DNA of 64,000 nt from Candidatus Zixiibacteriota bacterium (GCA_029860345.1 JAOUBJ010000012.1:1-64000), one strand, 5' to 3'. Numbered from the stretch's first letter, positions 25,133-35,824 are shown. Translations and numbers: made by a program. Notes: generated by a model from the letters alone, not told the origin.

Positions 25133-28100
25133 TTATTTGAGCAGAATCATTTTCTTGGTTTCGATAAACGAACCTGCACTCAGGCGGTACAGATAGATAC
25201 CACTGGCATGATTACCTGATCCCCAGGTTACCTGATGGATTCCAGCATCCATTTGACCATCAATTACTGTGGTTACTCTCTGACCTACGATATTGAATAT
25301 CTCAAGCTTGACCTGAGCCGCAATGGGCAGAGCGAAATTGATTGTCGTTGATGGGTTAAATGGGTTGGGATAGTTCTGATCCAGGCTGAATACCCCCGGC
25401 AAGAGTGCAGGGTCGTCAGACACGCCGGCCCGCGGACTTCCCGTACATCCTACTCCCAATGCACCGATATCAGCACCGCTTTGGCCGGCGCCGTCGCAAG
25501 GAGAGGTAGAACTTATAGAGTAGTCATCGTTTGCCGTATCACAATAGTCCGGATCGGCACTGATGACTCCGGTACCGATGTAGTCAGATATATCGGCCGT
25601 GTCCCCAACGTCACAATAGTCGAACGATGGCGTACCGGCTGAGTTGTCAACACGAACATCTTCCCCGTGGTTTGCGTCATTTCCCCAGACGATTGTGTTG
25701 AGAACAGTGGATGAACTACTCGATTCAAAATAGATTCCACCACCGTATTTCTTGGCGTAGTTATCGCTCAGGGTGTTATTGGTTATATCGGGGGCGCTGT
25801 TATTGTGTAAGGATATGCCACCACCATAACCGTTGTTGTTGTCAACGTCGTTCTTACAAATAACGTTGCCCTCGATATCCGGCGAACTGGAATAACAGTA
25901 GATACCACCGCCACTCTTATTAGCGTAGTTGCCGATCAGGGTATTATCGGCGATGGTGGGTGAACTGCCGTTACAATAAATTCCGCCGCCATAACCAGCG
26001 GTAGTACTGGTACTGCAACTGCTAATGGTGTTGTCGCTGGTCGTACCGGAACTGCCGTTACGAAGGGCAATCCCCCCGCCACTTAATCCGGTGTTCAGGG
26101 TGATAGTGTTATTCGTGATAGAAAGCGAGTCGCTGCCGGTAGAATAGATGCCGCCACCACCGTAGTTTCCGGTGTTATCGCTGATGGTGTTGTTGCTAAT
26201 GACCGATGAGCTGTCAATGCCCAGGTAAATCCCGCCACCGGAAGAATGAGCGTAATTCGAATCAACGACGTTACTATCTACAGTAGCTGTACTGGCATGA
26301 CCAAAAATACCGCCACCATTGCCTTGAATTCCGTTATCGGCACTGTTTCCTCTAATAGTATTGTTGGTGATGGTTACCGTGCTGTTTTGCCAGAAATATA
26401 CACCACCGCCAGCCTCGCCGGCAGTATTTCCGCTTATGGTGTTGTCGCTGACACTAAGCGTACTTACCAGACAGTAAACGCCACCACCATGCCAGATTGC
26501 ATTGTTCCCGCTGATCGTGTTGTCGTTGACGGTAGCTGAACTGTACCAGCAGCATATTGCGGCGCCCGATCGGCCGTAGTTGCCGCTGATGGTGTTCTTT
26601 CGGATAACAGGTGAAGTGGTGTGGCAGTAAATCCCTCCACCGTTGTTACTGCTGCCATTCTGTATAGTGAAACCCATGAGCTCGGCGCTGCTGGTCTCAC
26701 CATTGGAAAAAGTGACAACCACATCTGTTGAATCACCGTCGATTACCGTTGTCGAGTTGTCCACGGTGTCCCCGATAACCTTGATATCGTTACCGCTGAA
26801 GTCGATGTTCTCCACATACGTTCCGGATAGAACCCGAACCGTATCACCATCTACGGTAGCATCGATTCCGTTTTGGATCACATTGAAGTCACAGTCAACT
26901 CCGATAGTGCCATCGTCATCGACAACCCAAACACCATTGCATCCAACGCCCAGGGCTCCGATATCAACCCCACCCTCACCGGCATCTACACAAGGAGAGG
27001 TGGTTCTTGTGGTGTATTCATCGTTGGCCGTATCGCAGAACTGCGGATCGGCCGTGATAACCCCGGTACCGAAGTAGGTGGATACATCGGTGGTGTCGTC
27101 GATATCGCAATAGGCGAACGATGGTGTACCAGCGGCGCCGTCCAGGTATATGTCATTGCCGTCGGTTCCCGCACTGTTGCCCCAGATTATACTGTTGACA
27201 ACATCCGATGCACTGGCCGATTGAAAATAGAGCCCACCGCCATAGCTATAATAGCCGTCAACGACGTTATCATAAATGACATTGCCGTCAATGTCCGGCA
27301 TACTGTTAACCAGGGAGATTCCGCCACCGTAGCCATAGTAGGCGTCGAGATAGTTCTTACATATTACGTTGCCACTGATAACCGGTGAACCGTTCTTGCA
27401 AGATATTCCGCCGCCATACTGACCGGCGGCGTTGCCGATCAGACTGTTATCGCTGATGACAGGAGAACTACCGTTACAATAGACACCGCCACCTTCAGAG
27501 CTGGCTGAAACCTTGGTGGTATTGTTGGTTATGCCGTTGTTGCTGAGAATGGCGGTACTGCTACCACCAAAACCAACCCCGGCACCTCGAAGAGCACTGT
27601 TGGCGGTAATTGTGTTGTTGGTGATGGAAGCTGAATCGCTGCCGGTAGAATAAACACCGCCACCATTGGAGTTACAGGTGTTGTCGCTTATCGTATTGTT
27701 GCTGATGGTCGATGCAGTGTCATTGTTGAGATGAATCCCGCCGCCGTCAAAATGAGCGTGATTCGAGTCGATGACGTTACTGTCTGCGAAAACGGCGCTG
27801 TTGAAACATGCGATGCCGCCGCCTCTACCTTTGCTTGAGTTATAGTCGGCGGTATTGCCTCTTATCGTATTGTCGATGATGGTAAGTGAGCTGTTGGTCG
27901 TGGCATAGATCCCGCCGCCATACTCGCCGATACTGTTTCCGCTGATAGTGTTGTCGCGTATGGTTAGTGTGCTACCATAGCTGTAGATTCCACCACCATA
28001 GAAATATGAAGAGTTGTCGCTGATGGTATTGCCGCTGATAGTGGAAGTACACATAACAGTAAAGGCAATCCCGCCCATCATCTGAAAAGCTTGGTTCCCA

Positions 28101-30049
28101 CTGATGGTGTTGTCGGTGAAGGTAGAGGAACAGGTGTCACGACAATAAGCTGCGCCACCTTGATATGCGTAGTTGTCGGTGATGGTATTGTTGGCGATAG
28201 TGGGATCACTATTGTCTTTGAAGTAAATCCCGCCGCCATGATGACCGACAGAATCACTGCTTATGGTATTATAGCTTATAGTGGGTGAACTGTTACTTAC
28301 GCAATAGATTCCACCGCCGTCATAAGCGTAGTTGTCGCTTATGGTGTTCTTGTGGATTGTGGGCGAGCTGCCGCTGCAATAAATCCCACCGCCGTTGGTG
28401 TTGTTGCCGTTTTGAATGGTGAACCCGGCGATGACGGCACTGCTGGTTTCGCTGGTGGAAAAAGTGACAACCGTTCCTGACGAGTTACCGTCGATAACCG
28501 TTGTCGAGTTGGTCACGGTGTCTCCGAGAACCAGGATGTCCTTGCCGTTGTAGTTGATATTCTCAGTATATGTTCCGGCACGAACCAGAACCGTATCACC
28601 ATCAATGGAGGCATTGATTCCGTTTTGAATCACGTTGAAATCGCAGTCAACTCCGATGGTGCCGTCATCATCGACAATCCAGGCACCGTTGCATCCAACA
28701 CCAAGTGCTCCGATATCGACCCCGCTCTGACCGGCGTCCACACACGGGGAGGTGGTTCTTATTGTGTAATCATCGCTGGCCGTATCACAAAACTGCGGAT
28801 CGGCAGTGATGACCCCGGTACCGAAGTAGGTAGATAGATCAGTCGTATCGCCGATGTCGCAGTAGTCGAATGACGGCGTACCGGCGGTGACAAATACATC
28901 TACATCATCGCCTGAAGTCCCCGCACTGTTTCCCCAGAATATAGTGTTGACAACAGTGGCTGCACTGCTGGTTATGAAGACAAGTCCGCCACCGTAAGTA
29001 CTGGCAGTGTTATCACTGATGGTATTATTGGTGATGTCAGGAAAACTGTTGTTAACACAGGATATCCCCCCACCATAGCTATTGCAGTCATTGCCGCAAA
29101 TAACATTGCCGGTTATGTCCGGTGAACTCAAAGCGCAGGAAATACCATTACCATTATTATCGACAATGGTATTATTGCTGATGGTAGGAGAAGTAGAGGA
29201 ACAACTAATACCGCCGCCGGCCGCATTAACCGCTCTCTGGGCAGTGTTGTTACTTATCGTATTGGAGTCGACAGTTACCTTAGTACTGGAGTGAACTGTA
29301 ATTCCCCCGCCGACCCAGGAGGTGTTGTCGGTAATACTGTTATCGGTGATGGAAAGAGAATCACTGGTCCAGGAATGAATTCCACCACCGGAAGAGCCGC
29401 TGGTGTTGTCGGCTATGGTATTGTCGCTAATGTCTGACATACTGTCTATATAGAGATAAATCCCGCCACCGTAGTCTTCGGCGAAATTCGAATCAATGAC
29501 ATTACCGGTTACGACGACGGTACTCCTATTGCAATATATACCGCCACCGCCACCGTCTAATCCAACCTTGGCGGTGTTGCCTCGAATTACGTTATCAACG
29601 ATGGTAAGAGAACCGCTGCCCCAGCAGGAAATCCCACCGCCGGTTTCAGCATAGTTGTCTATAATGGTGTTCTTGCTGATAGTAGGCGAACTGGTGCCGC
29701 ATAGAATACCACCGCCATCCTGATGGTAACCGTTTTGTATGGTGAAACCCATGATAGCGGCGCTGCTGCCCACACCACTGTTAAAAGTGACAACTGCTCC
29801 CGACGAATCACCGTCGATAATCGTCGTTGAGTTGTCCAGGGTGTCTCCGATAAGCACGATTGCCTTGCTGCTGATGAGAACGTTCTCCGTATACGTTCCG
29901 GCATCAACAAGTATCGTATCACCGGCAGTACTCGCGTTTACCCCGGCTTGAATCGTGCTATAGTCATCAGGGATGTTAATTGTTGCCGCGTTGACGAGAA
30001 CGGAAATCGATATCGCCAAAAGTGCGGATAGTATAGAGATATTTTTCAT
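25133..30049 (-). CDS. Giant beta-helix surface protein with type IX-style C-terminal sorting domain
   Basis: Predicted 1638-aa secreted protein. A signal peptide (1-22, ending VNAA) leads to three large modules of roughly 480-580 residues. Each starts with a Pel-type opening (YSTIQAGVNASTAGDTILV; CDFNVIQNGINASIDGDTVLV; CDFNVIQNGIDATVDGDTVRV), continues as right-handed parallel beta-helix coils rich in SNNTISDN and GGGI(Y/S), and ends in VDIGALGVGC. The last ~85 residues hold NYPNPFNPST and a GIYLYRLSAG...KKMILLK end, the FlgD-like/Por sorting domain used by type IX secretion. AGAGGG lies 9 nt before the ATG. Adhesin or polysaccharide-binding roles are possible; no catalytic residues are evident. 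Confidence 0.9.
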   Translation of the reverse strand: MKNISILSALLAISISVLVNAATINIPDDYSTIQAGVNASTAGDTILVDAGTYTENVLISSKAIVLIGDTLDNSTTIIDGDSSGAVVTFNSGVGSSAAIMGFTIQNGYHQDGGGILCGTSSPTISKNTIIDNYAETGGGISCWGSGSLTIVDNVIRGNTAKVGLDGGGGGIYCNRSTVVVTGNVIDSNFAEDYGGGIYLYIDSMSDISDNTIADNTSGSSGGGIHSWTSDSLSITDNSITDNTSWVGGGITVHSSTKVTVDSNTISNNTAQRAVNAAGGGISCSSTSPTISNNTIVDNNGNGISCALSSPDITGNVICGNDCNSYGGGISCVNNSFPDITNNTISDNTASTYGGGLVFITSSAATVVNTIFWGNSAGTSGDDVDVFVTAGTPSFDYCDIGDTTDLSTYFGTGVITADPQFCDTASDDYTIRTTSPCVDAGQSGVDIGALGVGCNGAWIVDDDGTIGVDCDFNVIQNGINASIDGDTVLVRAGTYTENINYNGKDILVLGDTVTNSTTVIDGNSSGTVVTFSTSETSSAVIAGFTIQNGNNTNGGGIYCSGSSPTIHKNTISDNYAYDGGGIYCVSNSSPTISYNTISSDSVGHHGGGIYFKDNSDPTIANNTITDNYAYQGGAAYCRDTCSSTFTDNTISGNQAFQMMGGIAFTVMCTSTISGNTISDNSSYFYGGGIYSYGSTLTIRDNTISGNSIGEYGGGIYATTNSSLTIIDNTIRGNTADYNSSKGRGGGIACFNSAVFADSNVIDSNHAHFDGGGIHLNNDTASTISNNTISDNTCNSNGGGVYSTGSDSASITNNTITANSALRGAGVGFGGSSTAILSNNGITNNTTKVSASSEGGGVYCNGSSPVISDNSLIGNAAGQYGGGISCKNGSPVISGNVICKNYLDAYYGYGGGISLVNSMPDIDGNVIYDNVVDGYYSYGGGLYFQSASASDVVNSIIWGNSAGTDGNDIYLDGAAGTPSFAYCDIDDTTDVSTYFGTGVITADPQFCDTANDEYTTRTTSPCVDAGEGGVDIGALGVGCNGVWVVDDDGTIGVDCDFNVIQNGIDATVDGDTVRVLSGTYVENIDFSGNDIKVIGDTVDNSTTVIDGDSTDVVVTFSNGETSSAELMGFTIQNGSSNNGGGIYCHTTSPVIRKNTISGNYGRSGAAICCWYSSATVNDNTISGNNAIWHGGGVYCLVSTLSVSDNTISGNTAGEAGGGVYFWQNSTVTITNNTIRGNSADNGIQGNGGGIFGHASTATVDSNVVDSNYAHSSGGGIYLGIDSSSVISNNTISDNTGNYGGGGIYSTGSDSLSITNNTITLNTGLSGGGIALRNGSSGTTSDNTISSCSTSTTAGYGGGIYCNGSSPTIADNTLIGNYANKSGGGIYCYSSSPDIEGNVICKNDVDNNNGYGGGISLHNNSAPDITNNTLSDNYAKKYGGGIYFESSSSSTVLNTIVWGNDANHGEDVRVDNSAGTPSFDYCDVGDTADISDYIGTGVISADPDYCDTANDDYSISSTSPCDGAGQSGADIGALGVGCTGSPRAGVSDDPALLPGVFSLDQNYPNPFNPSTTINFALPIAAQVKLEIFNIVGQRVTTVIDGQMDAGIHQVTWGSGNHASGIYLYRLSAGSFIETKKMILLK

Positions 30050-30634
30050 TTCCTTGAACCCTCTGTTGTCTTTAACCAAACCATTTCTTTAAGATTGTGG
30101 TTCGATAGTCGGTGTATCCAGAATGTCTTCGTTTGTACCTTCTTGCTGTATGTTGTAGTATTACCTCCTTGTTCTTTCAGTGTGTTCTGTTTTGCTCATA
30201 ACCCTCCCAGGCGCAGAGGACGGTATCCGTACATAACCTCTGTTTGCCTCGCTATACAACTTGAGTTTGGTTAGGGCTAAACCTCAAGTACACCACACGT
30301 CCTGCAATTCTCACATCAACGTATTACAGAGACAAGTCATTCGATTATCGAGACCATGCTTCATCCTTACAAAAGTATCCTAATACATCCATTTGGGTTT
30401 TTCAAGTACTTTGAGTACCTCTTTTGATTTGATTGCACGCCGGCTTGATTTGGTTCTGATAATCAACCGTCGAGAATGTGTTAATAGACGTGCAGGCACC
30501 TTAGTGGGAGTGGTGGGCAACCCAATACTGGCGTTGCGGCACAAAGACTTATATCCTGTTGGGACCAAGCCGTGACCGTCTTATGAGCTTAATCTCGTAG
30601 CCGGCAGGTCTTGGTGGTTTTTGATGGCTTTCGG
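30050..30634. other. Intergenic region upstream of the beta-helix gene
   Basis: There is no supportable gene in this 585-bp gap. Positions about 30517-30583 are a diverged family C repeat (blocks 'GTTGCGGCACAAAGACTTATATCC' reduced, ending 'CGTGACCGT'). The promoter of the beta-helix gene should lie in the AT-rich 30080-30180 part, but I see no clear boxes. Confidence 0.4.
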
Positions 30635-30994
30635 CTATGCGGATGGTGCAAGTATCCCAGCCAGAAGAAGCAAAACGCCGATTAGAATACCCACCACAAC
30701 ATTTAGGTTGAGCTTCTTCGATCCAACCTTCTTTATCCAGTCTTTATTAAAGTACATGTGCAAAGCCGTAAGCAGAACGAAGGCGATTGACGATAGAAAG
30801 TGGACTATCTTCCACACTCCCATGGAAAGCCCGTAGACTGAAAGTGAAATCGGATCAATAGCTGGGTCCAGCAATTGCATTTCTGGAAACTTCAGTAAGA
30901 GCACAAGCCCCGATGACATTACAATACAAGATATGAGGTACAATTTGTATGTGGTCGCGCTGTGGATCATGGGTTTTGAAGTATCCTTAGCCAT
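30635..30994 (-). CDS. DUF4405-type small membrane protein
   Basis: Predicted 119-aa inner-membrane protein with three helices (residues about 16-36, 58-82 and 96-115). VWKIVHFLSSIAFVLLTALHMYFNKDWIKK resembles the DUF4405 signature, in which two histidines on adjacent helical turns may bind haem, as in cytochrome b561-type proteins. Here H65 and H79 could play that role, which is inference. GGAGG lies 7 nt before the ATG. No redox gene is adjacent. Confidence 0.7.
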   Translation of the reverse strand: MAKDTSKPMIHSATTYKLYLISCIVMSSGLVLLLKFPEMQLLDPAIDPISLSVYGLSMGVWKIVHFLSSIAFVLLTALHMYFNKDWIKKVGSKKLNLNVVVGILIGVLLLLAGILAPSA

Positions 30995-31198
30995 GAAGCA
31001 TCCTCCAGTGCCAAATGAAGAAAACTACATTACAGTAACCCTCTTCTGAGGGAGACTGACAACCTTTCGCCTAAGTTAAGATTGGAATTTGGAATCCGGT
31101 CACACCCACCAAAAAGACAAGTGACTACACTCTCGCTAATGAGCTCTGCGGAGGGAAGGCGGTATGTCGGTAACAGACAAACGTATTGTAAGTGGTCG

Positions 31199-32299
31199 TT
31201 ATTCCCAAGGTCCTTCCTTTGTAACCTGGAAGACGGAATCGCCATCACAACGAAAGAGTCCCAACCAACCGCCAAGCCAAAGCCGTCCCTCTCTGTCTTC
31301 GAAGATGCACTGTATAGCATGACTGGCAAGACCTGCCTTTCTATGGAAATTGGTAAACGATTTTCCATCGTAGCGATACACACCATATCCTTCAGCGGGG
31401 AACCAGATGTTTCCACTTTTATCTTCATAGAGACTCCAAACCTCACCACCGCCGATAACTTCGCTCTTGGTAAAGTTGGTAAACGACTTTCCATCGTACC
31501 GGCTTACACCTTTATGATGTGTAGCGAACCAGAAATTCCCATGCATATCTTCTAAAACAGAATTCACGGAATTGTTACAAAGTCCGTCCTTCTCTGAAAT
31601 ATTGGATAAGGATTCTCCATCGTATATATAGGCGCCTCCATTGGTGCCAAACCACATTCTTCCCTGGCTATCTTCCATGATGCTATGGACTATTCTGGCG
31701 CTTGTAACCCCTCTTTGATAATCGGGCTCATCCTCTGGAAGGGCAAAAGGAGTGAACAGTTCTCCATTGAAACGACTTATCCCCTGCAAAGTACCTATCC
31801 AGATTATTCCATGACTGTCTATTACTATACTCCAAACGTCATTATTTATCAGGCCATCCTTCTCGGTATAATTGGTAAAAGATATCCCATCATATTTGGT
31901 TATTCCTCCCGAGGTACCGAACCAAACGTTACCTTCCTTATCATCCACAATTCCTCTTACCGCCCAACCACCGAAGCCCTCATTAATAGAGAAATACTCG
32001 AGAGAATCTCCATCGTAGCGGATGACCCCATCTCCATTAGTGCCGAACCATAGATTCCCACTAGTATCCTGAAATATCCTGCGTACGAACGCGCTAATTT
32101 GAAGCACAGAATTATGCCCTGACGGAATCTCTGGTGGCCCCCCAAATCGGTTATCAAGTTGGCTTCCTTGTAGCATTGTATCGTTTGGGATAGTACTCGA
32201 TCCAGCAGTGCTGTCCTGGTGCAAGTATGCTTCGTCTTGTCCGCAGCAGGGAGAACCGAATGTTAGCAACAGTAGTATCGTGTAGAATTGATTACGCAC
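31199..32299 (-). CDS. Two-component-regulator-type propeller protein (truncated or stand-alone)
   Basis: Predicted 366-aa exported protein. A signal sequence (1-20, ending SPCCGQ, possibly a lipobox) is followed by about seven Reg_prop blades of the form GNLWFGTNGDGVIRYDGDSLEYFS, the periplasmic sensor part of hybrid two-component systems. No transmembrane helix, kinase or GGDEF domain follows; the protein stops after the last blade, so it is either a free periplasmic propeller or a truncated sensor. The start is GTG with GAGG 6 nt upstream. Confidence 0.8.
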   Translation of the reverse strand: MRNQFYTILLLLTFGSPCCGQDEAYLHQDSTAGSSTIPNDTMLQGSQLDNRFGGPPEIPSGHNSVLQISAFVRRIFQDTSGNLWFGTNGDGVIRYDGDSLEYFSINEGFGGWAVRGIVDDKEGNVWFGTSGGITKYDGISFTNYTEKDGLINNDVWSIVIDSHGIIWIGTLQGISRFNGELFTPFALPEDEPDYQRGVTSARIVHSIMEDSQGRMWFGTNGGAYIYDGESLSNISEKDGLCNNSVNSVLEDMHGNFWFATHHKGVSRYDGKSFTNFTKSEVIGGGEVWSLYEDKSGNIWFPAEGYGVYRYDGKSFTNFHRKAGLASHAIQCIFEDREGRLWLGGWLGLFRCDGDSVFQVTKEGPWE

Positions 32300-32626
32300 T
32301 TAGTACCTCATCATTGTTTGGTAGATATGTTCTTTCAAAAGATCGTTTTTTGCGAGTCAGTTCTGGTTCACTGTCGCCCAAGCATCTTGGACAATGACAG
32401 TCCACATTCAATGATTGTTATACAACCTTATTGGCGGGCCAACGATATTTGTTGATATATGTCTGGTATTATCTTCAAAAGTGCGTTGAATGCGTCGCCC
32501 AAAACCAGGCAGCAGTTGTCAATGGTGATGAGTGCGTCTTTTCTGTGAACATCGTAAAAGTATTCACGTATTTTGATAACAACAGAGAATCTCAAGAGAG
32601 TGTGTCAAACTAAGGTGTGAATCATC
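32300..32626. other. Divergent intergenic region, nothing specific seen
   Basis: This 327-bp AT-rich gap lies between the divergent propeller and S41 peptidase genes and should hold both promoters. I see no strong -35/-10 pair, repeat or RNA. Confidence 0.35.
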
Positions 32627-33955
32627 TTGAGTAGAAGATTAAGGGTCAGTCTGTCTTTTCTAATCCTTGTTGGGGTTGGACTTTCAATTCATGTTGTGGC
32701 GAATCTTGCTGCGGATCTTGACAATGATAAACAGGGTGAGATCATTGATTCAGTGACATCTGCTTTCAATAGGTATTATGTTTTTGAAGATGTTGCTAAT
32801 GAAATGGATGAACATCTACACCAGAAATTTCAGAGTGGAGAGTACGAGAATACAAGAAATCGAACGGAGTTTCTCCGGACGTTGGTAAGGGACATGCGTA
32901 CTGTTCAGAACGATCAACATATCAATATCTATTACAGATCGGATGAATACTTTGAAAGGAAGCAGGAAGAAGAACTGACAGAAGAGGAGATTAAAAGGAA
33001 GATCGAGGAACAGCGACGGTATAACTATACATTCGAGAAAGTTGAAATACTACCCGGTAATGTAGGGTACATAAAATTCGATAGATTTAGAGATGCCACA
33101 TTCGCCGGCTCAACCGCTGCTGGGGCACTCAATTTTCTCGGCAATACCGATGCCATAATAATCGACTTGCGTGACAACGGAGGTGGAGAACCCAATATGG
33201 TTCAGTTGATCGCAAGTTACTTTTTTGATGAAAGGACACATTTCAATAGTCTGGTTACCAGAGGAGAAAGTACCGAAGAGCAACTATGGACGTATGCTCA
33301 CGTTTCAGGACCACGCCTGACTGGTAAAGATGTATACATATTAGTGTCGTATGACACTTTTTCCGCAGGAGAAGCATTGGCATACCATCTCCAGAAATCA
33401 GGGAAAGCGACTGTCGTCGGTGATTCAACCGGTGCCGGAGCACACCCTTGTAAATTTGTGGACGTGCCACATCTCAATACTGTAATCAAAGTTCCGTATC
33501 AGAGAGCTGTCAGCCCTTTCACTAATAGTAACTGGGAAGGAGTGGGGATTCAGCCCGACATAGAAGTACCTTCGTACAAAGCGTTTGATGTCGCTTACCT
33601 GCATGCTGTCAAGAAGCTAAGAGAAAACGGCAGCGATGATCAGTTCAATGACCGTCTGGATTGGCTGATTCCGGCTCTTGAATCAAATGTCGATCCGACA
33701 GTTGTAGACGAGGCCGCCTTAAAGAACTATGTTGGCCAGTACGGTCCGATCAAAGTCTTCTACGACCATGGCTCTCTTTATTTCGAATACAAGAACAGGC
33801 GACAGATGAAGATGTATCCTATGAGTGAAACGAAGTTTCGCTGTGGGGTGTACGATGAGTATCGAATAGAATTTCATCTGGATAATAACGGCATTGCGCA
33901 GTCCGCGACTATATTGTTCGAGGATGGAACTGAGTTTGATGAGTCAAAGAGCTAA
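32627..33955 (+). CDS. S41 family peptidase (tail-specific/IRBP-like)
   Basis: Predicted 442-aa exported serine peptidase. A signal peptide (about 1-29) precedes an N-terminal helical segment with a charged EEELTEEEIKRKIEEQRR coil. The tail-specific protease core follows: VGYIKFDRFRD, AIIIDLRDNGGGEPNMVQL and VSYDTFSAGEALAYHLQ, where the serine of TFSAGE is the predicted nucleophile. There is no PDZ domain, as in the IRBP-like branch. A C-terminal ~90-residue domain (VGQYGPIKVFYDHGSLYFEY) resembles DUF3471-type tails. The start is TTG with AAGGTG 9 nt upstream. The substrate is unknown. Confidence 0.85.
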   Translation: MSRRLRVSLSFLILVGVGLSIHVVANLAADLDNDKQGEIIDSVTSAFNRYYVFEDVANEMDEHLHQKFQSGEYENTRNRTEFLRTLVRDMRTVQNDQHINIYYRSDEYFERKQEEELTEEEIKRKIEEQRRYNYTFEKVEILPGNVGYIKFDRFRDATFAGSTAAGALNFLGNTDAIIIDLRDNGGGEPNMVQLIASYFFDERTHFNSLVTRGESTEEQLWTYAHVSGPRLTGKDVYILVSYDTFSAGEALAYHLQKSGKATVVGDSTGAGAHPCKFVDVPHLNTVIKVPYQRAVSPFTNSNWEGVGIQPDIEVPSYKAFDVAYLHAVKKLRENGSDDQFNDRLDWLIPALESNVDPTVVDEAALKNYVGQYGPIKVFYDHGSLYFEYKNRRQMKMYPMSETKFRCGVYDEYRIEFHLDNNGIAQSATILFEDGTEFDESKS

Positions 33956-34193
33956 CACTTGGAGTGTCTATGTATCGGATGGCGCACTCGAATTGTTGGA
34001 TTGGTATCACCGAGTTGTGACCACTTCGTTAATAGACTGATCGAAGTCAATTCAGTTCCATGCTTCTCCGAACGCCCCAAGCTCCGCAACGGCTTCAGTA
34101 ACGATATTTCCATTGAAACTCGGAAGCCATTGTTTTGTAACAGGACAATTCTGTTAGACTATGCAAATACTAGAATAGGTATGTTCTCTTAAC

Positions 34194-35732
34194 CTATTTC
34201 TCAAAGCTTCTACCATGTTTTATACCGTATTTTTTCATCTTATTTCTTAAGGAGCTGGGATTGACTCCAAGAATTTCTGCTGCACCTCCGGGGCCATGAA
34301 TCTTACCATTGGTTCTTACAACTACACTTCTTATATGATTTGAAATCAAGCTTTCAAGATTATCAGTTGAAACAGAATGTAATGGTTGTTCATGGGATTC
34401 TTTTTCTTTGCTTGGAATCAAGCTACTAAAATCCAGAGGACCCTTAGGATTAAGAATTGTGGCTCTTTCAACTATATTGCTAAGCTCCCTTACATTCCCA
34501 GGCCACTCATAACTCATTAGAGTCTCAATTGAACCCGGAGATGGTTCTGGGATTTGTGGCAGTTTCAACTCCCGAACCTTCAAGGAAATAAAATGCTGTA
34601 ACAGTGCCGGTATATCCTGCTTTCTTTCACGTAGTGGAGGTACCATAATAGGAAAGACATTCAGCCTGAACCAGAGGTCTTCTCTGAAATCACCGTTTTG
34701 GACCATTTGCTCAAGATCTCTATTGGTAGCGGCAATGATTCTCAAATCCAATTGAATTGTTTTGTCACCACCAATCCTTTCGATTTCTTTGCTCTGCAAT
34801 ACTCTTAACAAACGTACCTGTGCCTGTGTAGGAAGTTCACCAATTTCATCGAGAAAAATCGTTCCTTTATCCGCTCTTTCAAACCGTCCGCGCTTTTGGG
34901 TTAGCGCTCCTGTGAAAGCCCCTTTTTCATGACCAAAGAGTTCACTGTCAATCAACGTCTCCGGAATAGCGCCGCAGTTCACACTAACAAATGGACCATT
35001 TTTACGATTCGATGAATAATGTATTGCATTAGCTATTACGTCTTTACCAGCACCAGTCTCACCCAAGAGCAGAACCGGGCTGTCCAGAGATGCAACGTGG
35101 CCGGCCTTTTGCATGACGTCATTCAGTCCGAAATTCGCGCCTATGATTTCCTCACCGGAGAGCCGCCTTAGTTCACCATGCAGGTAACGGTTGTCATCAG
35201 CTAACACATCCTTCAACCTTAGTACTTCACGATGTTTGAGTGAGTTTGACATGGCAATTTTCATGGGACCTTTCAGCAATTCAATCAGCTCCAAATCGCC
35301 TTCCACGAATTTCGGCTCACCATCCGAATGAAGACCAAGAGTGCCTACCATTTTGTCTTTTGAGCGTAGCATCAAACCTATAATAGATGATGCAGACACA
35401 TTGAGAACCTTCATTGTGTGCTTGGTTAGCGGAAACTCTTGAGGATTCTCAATAAGCAAAACATCACCATAACTGGAGATATTTTCTGCAATTGCTGAAG
35501 CATCTTTTGGTAAAGGTACTATTAGATCAAGTTTTTCACTCATTTTCTCATCGGCATGAGCGATTATGCTCGTAGATTGCAATGTATCATCGTAGTATGA
35601 TAGATACATTCTTGCGACTGGCATGAAATTCTTTAGATAAAGTAGTAGAGAATGCAGAGCATTTTCTATTTCCAGATTACCGCATATTCTCAGGGTTGCT
35701 TCTCTAAAGAAATCGCTTTTTTCATTTGACAA
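34194..35732 (-). CDS. Sigma-54-dependent activator with N-terminal GAF domain (NorR-like)
   Basis: Predicted 512-aa bacterial enhancer-binding protein. Residues about 15-165 form a GAF sensor domain. The AAA+ domain has Walker A GETGAGKD (224-231), the sigma-54-contacting GAFTGA loop (271-276), Walker B GTIFLDE (290-296) and the R-finger region. The C-terminal Fis-type helix-turn-helix reads GGAAEILGVNPSSLRNKMKKYGI. The layout equals NorR, the nitric-oxide sensor, but the ligand is not provable here. The start is TTG with AAGGAGG 6 nt upstream. It is divergent from a flavodoxin/ferredoxin gene preceded by a sigma-54 promoter, and three inverted repeats lie between them. Confidence 0.92.
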   Translation of the reverse strand: MSNEKSDFFREATLRICGNLEIENALHSLLLYLKNFMPVARMYLSYYDDTLQSTSIIAHADEKMSEKLDLIVPLPKDASAIAENISSYGDVLLIENPQEFPLTKHTMKVLNVSASSIIGLMLRSKDKMVGTLGLHSDGEPKFVEGDLELIELLKGPMKIAMSNSLKHREVLRLKDVLADDNRYLHGELRRLSGEEIIGANFGLNDVMQKAGHVASLDSPVLLLGETGAGKDVIANAIHYSSNRKNGPFVSVNCGAIPETLIDSELFGHEKGAFTGALTQKRGRFERADKGTIFLDEIGELPTQAQVRLLRVLQSKEIERIGGDKTIQLDLRIIAATNRDLEQMVQNGDFREDLWFRLNVFPIMVPPLRERKQDIPALLQHFISLKVRELKLPQIPEPSPGSIETLMSYEWPGNVRELSNIVERATILNPKGPLDFSSLIPSKEKESHEQPLHSVSTDNLESLISNHIRSVVVRTNGKIHGPGGAAEILGVNPSSLRNKMKKYGIKHGRSFEK

Positions 35733-35756
35733 TTAACTCCTCCTTTTGTCAAAACA

Positions 35757-35824
35757 TTGTCTTATAAGACAAAATATATACAATATTGTCTAATACGACA
35801 ACAAGCAATTGTCTTTATTGACAG
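35757..35824. promoter_or_regulatory. Three enhancer-like inverted repeats (TTGTC-N6-GACAA)
   Basis: Three matching sites were found: TTGTCTTATAAGACAA (35757-35772, a perfect 16-bp palindrome), TTGTCTAATACGACAA (35786-35801) and TTGTCTTTATTGACAG (35809-35824). Their starts are 29 and 23 bp apart. They lie 52-119 bp upstream of a sigma-54 promoter and just upstream of the activator gene. This is the arrangement of upstream activator sites for a NorR-type protein. Binding by the adjacent regulator is inferred. Confidence 0.7.

Noticed and set aside
25133-30049. DNA repeats in the beta-helix gene as a mobile or satellite repeat
   Set aside because: They are in frame and explained by repeated protein modules.
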